This document shows, one piece after another, positions 54,418-59,458 of a stretch of DNA of 59,458 nt (within the stretch, counting starts at the first letter, position 1; every line of letters starts with the position of its first letter). Source of the stretch: Chloroflexota bacterium (GTDB lineage Bacteria; Chloroflexota; Anaerolineae; Anaerolineales; Villigracilaceae); the NCBI GenBank assembly GCA_016235425.1, contig JACRLC010000035.1:1-59458 (forward strand), given 5' to 3'. The notes beneath the pieces were generated by a model. The model worked only from the letters and a program-made list of their open reading frames with translations. It was not told the origin of the DNA and ran no database searches. The translations under genes and the position numbers were made by a program.

Positions 54418-55518
54418 TTACTCCTCAACTCTTTTTAACACTGCTATAGCAATCCCCCAAATTCGCCAGCCTTCTCCTACTTTATTAAAACTTTGACCAC
54501 TAAGGTATATAGGGCCTTGAAAATCCGGATGGGTGCTTTCGGGATACAAAATGAATTTTCCTTTTTCCCTATCCATACTCAATCGTTTCAAGGTAACCCG
54601 ATTATCAAAATTATAAATTTCAGCCGCCACAATATCTCCAGACTTATCGGGAACATTCTGAGCACGAATCACAACAGAATCTCCATTGTCGATAGGAACC
54701 GGCTTCGCATCATTCATGCTATGCCCGCGCACTTTGAGAACAAAGTAATCTTGATGCTTTAAAATGCGAACGAGATTCTGTCCGGTATACAAACTAAATA
54801 TACGATGTGATACATTTTCGAGGAAGGCTGTCTCAAACTCCAAATAATCGTTTGTTAAGGGCAAAGCACCTGCTGGAGTACCGGCTGGAATCTCTCCAAC
54901 CGTTTGCAATGAACTTAGGCGTCCGGCAATTGGAGGTGTTCGAGATCCTGACCCAAGAGGAGGAGGGGGAGGAGGGTCATTTTTCTCTACAGCCAAATCA
55001 ACAACTCGACGTAACTCTTTGACACGGGCATGATACCACGCAGAATTTGATCCCGAACTACCCGCTAATTGCTCGAAGGTTTTGATACACTCTTCCCAAC
55101 TAATGATCGCTTCATCTATTTGAGATGGCAAAATCCATTGAACGCAACCAATCAACCAACGCATTACAGCTCTATAATGGCGGTCGCTTGTATAACTTGC
55201 ATAGGCTTCATCGAAGAATGTTTTTGCTTGTCGGAAATCATCCATCCAATAAGCGCCCACGCCACATTCCAACCGAGCTTCAGCATAAATTTGGCTTTGA
55301 GAGGTACCAGAAGCCCCTTTATCTCCTCTGCCACCGCTCAGGTAGGACATACGCTCAAGATTGTGCCAAGCGTCGTCACGATCCTGAGCATTCAAGGCTT
55401 CTTCCATCTTCCTTAAAACAATCTTGATAGAACTAGGTAAAACTGATGACTTATTATTTTTATGCCATTCCATATACACATATCTTATCCATGCATCAAT
55501 ATTAGCTTTTGTCGTCAT
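54418..55518 (-). CDS. LexA-type S24 self-cleaving peptidase fused to a helical (TPR-like) sensor
   Basis: A 366-residue protein. Residues ~1-175 are helical with TPR-like features (DDFRQAKTFFDEAYASY, IISWEECIKTFEQLAG) and no DNA-binding helix-turn-helix. A Pro-rich linker (~182-187) follows. Residues ~205-360 are an S24/LexA domain: possible cleavage site GEIPAGTPAG (Ala212-Gly213 or Ala216-Gly217), VRGHSMNDAKPVPIDNGD with nucleophile Ser267, and NRVTLKRLS with Lys311. LexA and UmuD use the same Ser-Lys dyad to cleave themselves. The ATG at 55518 has GAGGACGG upstream and overlaps the preceding gene. It may be the trigger or regulator of the operon. Confidence 0.82.
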   Translation of the reverse strand: MTTKANIDAWIRYVYMEWHKNNKSSVLPSSIKIVLRKMEEALNAQDRDDAWHNLERMSYLSGGRGDKGASGTSQSQIYAEARLECGVGAYWMDDFRQAKTFFDEAYASYTSDRHYRAVMRWLIGCVQWILPSQIDEAIISWEECIKTFEQLAGSSGSNSAWYHARVKELRRVVDLAVEKNDPPPPPPLGSGSRTPPIAGRLSSLQTVGEIPAGTPAGALPLTNDYLEFETAFLENVSHRIFSLYTGQNLVRILKHQDYFVLKVRGHSMNDAKPVPIDNGDSVVIRAQNVPDKSGDIVAAEIYNFDNRVTLKRLSMDREKGKFILYPESTHPDFQGPIYLSGQSFNKVGEGWRIWGIAIAVLKRVEE

Positions 55519-56752
55519 TTCCGTCCTCTTCAGAGTGTTCAACAGACTCGTAAATAGTACTCATTGATTCGATTACCTGAGCTGTGCGTGCCAAAACAAT
55601 ATTCCACAGGTTATCATCAACCTTATCAGATATACCAGATTCATTCAAAGCCTGAATAATACCGGACAACAGATTAACTTGGCCTTCAGCACGACCGCGT
55701 TCACGATTGGCAATTCGTTCTGCTTCTCCCTGTGCGCGAATAACCGTAGCTAATCCCCAAAGATCGGCAAAGCGAGCTTCTCTCCTTCTTTCTTCTATAT
55801 CGTCAGCGACTTGAAACTGACCCAAATCATACCAAAGCAGTTCTGCTCCAATGGATCTAAGCTTTGCGCGCATCTCTTTGCTTTCAATTTGCTTGGCTAT
55901 CTCACTTCGAGTGTCATTCTCTTCAAACCTTGGATATATTACTCTATCAAGTAGGTGGGCATTGATAAAACCCGTCACCGCTCCAACAACCATAGCAAGT
56001 ACAGAATTTTGCCATGAGCCCGATTTTCCGTCTGCACCAACGCTAACATTATAGGTCATGCTTCGAATGGCTTGAACAGAGTAAGGATATGGATTTTTTA
56101 TAGTTCGTTTTGCAATTCCCTCTTTATGTCCGCCATACACACGACAACGTATTTGCAAACTATTAGCTTCAACTATGATTCCATCTTTTGTTGTTGCAAT
56201 AATTGGTTTTTCCGGTTGAACGTCCTGATCCATTAAGCTAACGACATTCCTTATTCTATTGAATCGAGCTATGAAATGGCGTCCAGCGCCCAAAACACCC
56301 GAAGGGCTTTCTAGTCGTTCCAATAACGCTACAGTGCCGCGTCCAATGTTAAGATAGCCAGGACCACCTACATGGGCAAGAAGATTTTGGTCACCCATCC
56401 CTATCTCACCATTAGTAACCTTAAGGGAGGGCAGAAATGATCGAAACATAGACGCCCACAGATGTCTTACAGCAGAATTATAATGACCTAGTTGATAAAC
56501 GTCTTGGACAAACTCTCCACCCAACAAAAGGACTAGAAACATACTAGCGAATGGGGCGAGCAAGTAACGACCTATACTCAAAAAAACGTCGATGAAAGTT
56601 GTTGGTGTTTCGAAAAGCCATGCACACAAAGCAGAGGACACCATGAGCAATAACAATGTTAAGATTAAACGTATAAAACCTAGGTTTTCATTATAGAGTA
56701 AAATTTCAGCCTTCTCCTTGAAATAGGGCCACACCCGCGGCGTGTTTAACAT
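55502..56752 (-). CDS. SPFH/Band 7 membrane protein B
   Basis: A 416-residue membrane protein. Two hydrophobic stretches at ~28-50 and ~55-85. Then an SPFH-type region: HVGGPGYLNIGRGTVALLER, NRIRNVVSLMDQDVQPE, TTKDGIIVEANSLQIRCRVY (the Band 7 TKDG motif). A charged coiled C-terminus follows (GEAERIANRERGRAEGQ). SPFH proteins (stomatin, flotillin, HflK/C) form large rings in the membrane. It has 24 nt to SPFH protein A and overlaps the S24 gene by 17 nt. Confidence 0.82.
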   Translation of the reverse strand: MLNTPRVWPYFKEKAEILLYNENLGFIRLILTLLLLMVSSALCAWLFETPTTFIDVFLSIGRYLLAPFASMFLVLLLGGEFVQDVYQLGHYNSAVRHLWASMFRSFLPSLKVTNGEIGMGDQNLLAHVGGPGYLNIGRGTVALLERLESPSGVLGAGRHFIARFNRIRNVVSLMDQDVQPEKPIIATTKDGIIVEANSLQIRCRVYGGHKEGIAKRTIKNPYPYSVQAIRSMTYNVSVGADGKSGSWQNSVLAMVVGAVTGFINAHLLDRVIYPRFEENDTRSEIAKQIESKEMRAKLRSIGAELLWYDLGQFQVADDIEERRREARFADLWGLATVIRAQGEAERIANRERGRAEGQVNLLSGIIQALNESGISDKVDDNLWNIVLARTAQVIESMSTIYESVEHSEEDGNDDKS

Positions 56753-56776
56753 AATACATTCCTTTAGTTTCGATGC

Positions 56777-58624
56777 TTACTGATGAGTATTTGAATCGTT
56801 CGGAGAAACATCAATTCCCACGTTGGTACTTTTCTCAGCGGTATCTTTTTTCTCCGGCAAAAGCCATTCATGGAGGTTATTGAGCATAGACAATATTTCC
56901 GCCGACGCAATTTTTTTGTCCGGTTCAGGTGACGATGCAGCGGCTTCTAACGCTTGAAATACACGAAGGGCCAATGCTTCTTTAGAATGGGCCCTTTTCT
57001 TAAACAAATCAGAAAGAACATATGTCATTTCGCGCTGAGTTTGTACACGAGCTCGATTTCGCTCTCGAATGGCCTCCAATTCGTGACGAGCACGCGTGAT
57101 TTCAATCTCTCGGTCCCATCGAGCCTTCCAGTTTTCAATCATTTGCAACCTTATTACATCATCTACAATATGCAACTCTGAAAAACTGGCTGAAATTACT
57201 TTTATGCCGCGGTCTCTCAAGATTTTTGAATTGGTTAAGTTACGCGGCACTGACATTTCTAATTCATTATCCCGCCAAGACCGCTTTATTGAATACGTGT
57301 CAAACGGATATGCATTCCATTTCTGAGAACCCTCAGGATTATCTACAACCAATCTGACCAATTTGTATGCGAGGACACCTTCGTTTCGCACCTTGCGGTT
57401 AAAATCATTCTTAAAATCTATAAGGGGAAATCTATCTGGATCATTTGGAAGATGCAGGTCATCAAAGCTATATTGCTCTAAATGCTTACGAAAATGATCA
57501 ACTGCAACACGTACCGGTAGCTCATGCCAAGGAGTTAAGTTAGAAGATTGAGTAGTTGCTTCAGAATATGCAGCAGCAAACACACGTTCTGGATAGAATG
57601 AATAAGGAGGTTTATAAGATTCCCGAGAATCAACTTGCCAGTAAATCGAGCTTGCGTTTCTTGCTTGACCATGTTCAACAAAATTATGTATCTCGGCAGC
57701 ATCTTGTGGATTCAAGGCATAATAACCGCTAACAGTAATAGTTTTGGCCTGTTCATTCTCGTCTAGTTTTAATCCAACTAGGTTTTCCTTTCCATTACCG
57801 TTTAGATAGGCTACGGGGATGACCTCAGGCTCATCGCTCAAACTAAACGTAGAAGCAATCTTAGTAGATACTTTGATACCATCTCTTGTGTATGCTTCAA
57901 CCAACCCAGATCTTGACTGCCTCCGCAGATCGACTATTGAAATGATTTTTTCTCCCCTTTTAGTAAAAAATAATCCCGGCCCTCCTGCCCTAATCTTGGT
58001 AATTGTCTTTCGGCTTTTACCTTGCAGAAAGGCTATGAAAGTCTTTAGAAACGAGTATGTTGATTTCTTTTCTGTGACAAGTTGCCAGTCTACACCGTTA
58101 TCGTCATCATCAGAATATCTTTTCAATTGACGTTCAACAACGATTGCACTGGACAAATCTATTAGCGCGACACCTGGGCGAGTAGATTCGAGCTTCGTCT
58201 TGCTGCCGACTAATCTTCCTTCTCTTATAAGTATAGCCGGGCCATGCAAGCCCAATAGATAAAGAATAAGTTGTAAAAATGCCCTTCTGCGATTTGCTCC
58301 AGAGCGTACTGGCAAAGCAAATTGAGCTACGAAATAGAGTGCAAAGAAACCAAAGAAGATAAAGACTATTGCATTTGCTAAAATCACCTTTATTGAGTGT
58401 GCTACTTCAACAACGAAAATCTTGGAAATGTAGTCAATCAATACATTCCTTATTGGGGACAAGCTAGGATAATCCGCGAGCTTATCCGAAACAGCTTGAA
58501 GTGCAGGAACAATCAGAACTGATATTTCCTTTTTAAATAGTAAACAGAAAAGAACTACAAACAAAAACCATACAAGTAGCCTCCAAACACCGGCGCGCAA
58601 GTAGAAAGGTCTTTCAATTGGCAT
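56777..58624 (-). CDS. SPFH/Band 7 membrane protein A
   Basis: A 615-residue membrane protein. Helices at ~14-32 and ~80-104. Two-part SPFH features: GGPGLFFTKRGEKIISIVDL and SGLVEAYTRDGIKVSTKIAS (the DGI-x-V motif). A distal part reads DRGIKVISASFSELHIVDDV, followed by a charged helical C-terminus (REIEITRARHELEAIRERN). Its Ser/Asp-rich middle differs from B. The start ATG overlaps the stop of the KAP gene (TAATG), so the two are co-translated. It probably forms a hetero-assembly with B; no enzymatic motif is seen. Confidence 0.8.
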   Translation of the reverse strand: MPIERPFYLRAGVWRLLVWFLFVVLFCLLFKKEISVLIVPALQAVSDKLADYPSLSPIRNVLIDYISKIFVVEVAHSIKVILANAIVFIFFGFFALYFVAQFALPVRSGANRRRAFLQLILYLLGLHGPAILIREGRLVGSKTKLESTRPGVALIDLSSAIVVERQLKRYSDDDDNGVDWQLVTEKKSTYSFLKTFIAFLQGKSRKTITKIRAGGPGLFFTKRGEKIISIVDLRRQSRSGLVEAYTRDGIKVSTKIASTFSLSDEPEVIPVAYLNGNGKENLVGLKLDENEQAKTITVSGYYALNPQDAAEIHNFVEHGQARNASSIYWQVDSRESYKPPYSFYPERVFAAAYSEATTQSSNLTPWHELPVRVAVDHFRKHLEQYSFDDLHLPNDPDRFPLIDFKNDFNRKVRNEGVLAYKLVRLVVDNPEGSQKWNAYPFDTYSIKRSWRDNELEMSVPRNLTNSKILRDRGIKVISASFSELHIVDDVIRLQMIENWKARWDREIEITRARHELEAIRERNRARVQTQREMTYVLSDLFKKRAHSKEALALRVFQALEAAASSPEPDKKIASAEILSMLNNLHEWLLPEKKDTAEKSTNVGIDVSPNDSNTHQ

Positions 58625-59337
58625 TACGGAAGTCCAGTGCGTCTCAAGCCTTCAATAGCAAGCTGCAATTCATTTACTAACGCGGCCTGCTCTGGAAGAG
58701 CAAGATGATAAGCCGGAAATGCCTGGCGTAGAAAATAGGTTAATTGCTGATTATTTGCGAACTTTTCTTCAAGAGGAACTGGTTCATAACCGCCCCACAT
58801 TTTCTCTGTCCCCCGAAAAAAGTTAGCCAAAATTCGACCAACATGATCAGCAAACAAAGATGATAACAATTCGTAAAAATCCGGCCAACTGTGATACAAA
58901 AGGATTAAAACAAATACAGTGTCATGGCAAACGTCCAGCGAATTCCTATTGAAGAATTCAAAAAACTTTTGCGCGCTCTTAATTAACCTGCGAGGTACAA
59001 TTACGCGTGGGATTTGAGGTAGACGATGGGGATTTTCCAATGTAAGGTGATTACCAGTTGCTGAATAAATCAGGTTGAAAATAATATCCCGGTCCTCGGA
59101 AGGAGAAAGGGATAAATGATATTGCTCAGGAATAATCTTGTCCAAAAAACTATATCCATCCATTGTCGTACCATCATACTGATAAGTAATATAGCTAGCA
59201 ACAACCCCGGAATCAATAGCAAAGAGCCATACACAATCTGGTACAGACAAGAAGTTTTTTATGGACTCGAGTAAACCAACCACATTCTCTGGCCTACAGC
59301 GGTCTAAATTGTCAATACAGCTGTCTATTACCCACAA
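58624..59337 (-). pseudogene. KAP-family P-loop NTPase, C-terminal fragment (N-terminus missing)
   Basis: About 237 residues from the Walker B region to the C-terminus of a KAP NTPase: CIDNLDRCRPENVVGLLESI (KAP Walker B signature) and LFAIDSGVVASY. It lacks the Walker A half, which in KAP proteins lies >100 residues earlier. An in-frame TAG is at 59359-59361 and the first Met codon is a TTG with no ribosome-binding site. The fragment is either cut by an insertion near 59330-59345 or continues beyond a sequence error; in the latter case the upstream sequence should show a P-loop beyond the window edge. KAP NTPases (Kidins220, PifA) couple ATP hydrolysis to membrane assemblies, sometimes in phage exclusion. 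Confidence 0.7.
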
Positions 59338-59458
59338 GTTGGGTAAAGGTGAGGTAGACTATGGAGAAAGCACAAAGACAGGAGCAATCTGAACATTGAC
59401 AAGCAAGAAGAAAAGCGGCGATATTTCATGGACGGTGGAAGAATTTTCAAAAGTCAAC
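59328..59458. other. Right edge: dyad and non-KAP sequence, possible mobile-element junction
   Basis: TTACCCA (59328-59334), 5 bp, TGGGTAA (59340-59346) forms a dyad at the point where KAP similarity ends. Beyond it the minus strand, in the KAP frame, is unlike a KAP protein and has a stop. On the plus strand a short frame starts at 59362 but ends after 12 codons. An insertion-sequence end is plausible, not proven. Confidence 0.35.

Overview
The window looks like a chromosomal piece of a Chloroflexota bacterium of the Anaerolineae type. This is inferred from gene content: Rex, multiheme c-type cytochromes, an atpA-G-D-C/mreB block, PrsW, a split radical-SAM/DUF2344 pair, and very abundant short palindromic repeats. 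No rRNA or taxonomic marker is present to prove it. Most of the window is GC-rich. The last ~5 kb on the right is visibly AT-richer and looks acquired.

Region 1 (about 0.1-26 kb) is an amine/C3-phosphate catabolism island built around a divergent promoter at 9.95-10.0 kb. The leftward arm encodes a DeoR regulator, a metallophosphoesterase, an APC permease, a choline-kinase-like phosphotransferase, a flavin/THF-dependent N-demethylase (dimethylglycine dehydrogenase type), a PfkB-fold protein without its catalytic Asp, and an MttB-family methyltransferase. The rightward arm encodes a nucleotidyltransferase-like protein, a four-CBS protein, a second demethylase, a transaldolase, a second phosphotransferase, a class II aldolase, a HisC-like aminotransferase, a HAD phosphatase and a Nudix hydrolase. 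A facing block carries a second APC permease, GlpK and a glycerol-3-phosphate dehydrogenase joined to its NAD oxidoreductase partner. The likely logic is uptake, phosphorylation, demethylation, transamination, aldol cleavage and entry at triose phosphate; the substrate is unknown.

Region 2 (26-41 kb) is mostly housekeeping: PiT phosphate transporter, M29 aminopeptidase, an ankyrin protein, a secreted bactofilin-like membrane protein, radical SAM TIGR03960, a DinB-like protein, DUF2344, PrsW, tRNA-Arg(CCG), Rex, and a NapH-like ferredoxin gene with a putative Rex operator. Region 3 (39.6-46.9 kb) holds mreB and atpA-G-D-C (F1 only), divergent from a D-Ala-D-Ala-ligase-like gene. Region 4 (47-53.3 kb) is a leftward electron-transfer operon: ferredoxin, FAD/NAD oxidoreductase, membrane cytochrome b, a 21-heme and a 29-heme cytochrome. 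Region 5 (53.4-59.4 kb) holds a cold-shock gene, then a tightly coupled run of a KAP NTPase fragment, two SPFH membrane proteins, a TPR-like/LexA-type S24 protein and a PHP phosphoesterase. This run is the best candidate for an undescribed, possibly defensive, membrane system.

Dispersed palindromic repeats are a theme throughout. At least seven copies of one REP-like family occur. Two lie in frame inside protein genes and one of these joins two enzymes into a single reading frame. Every gap of the atp operon contains a different palindrome.
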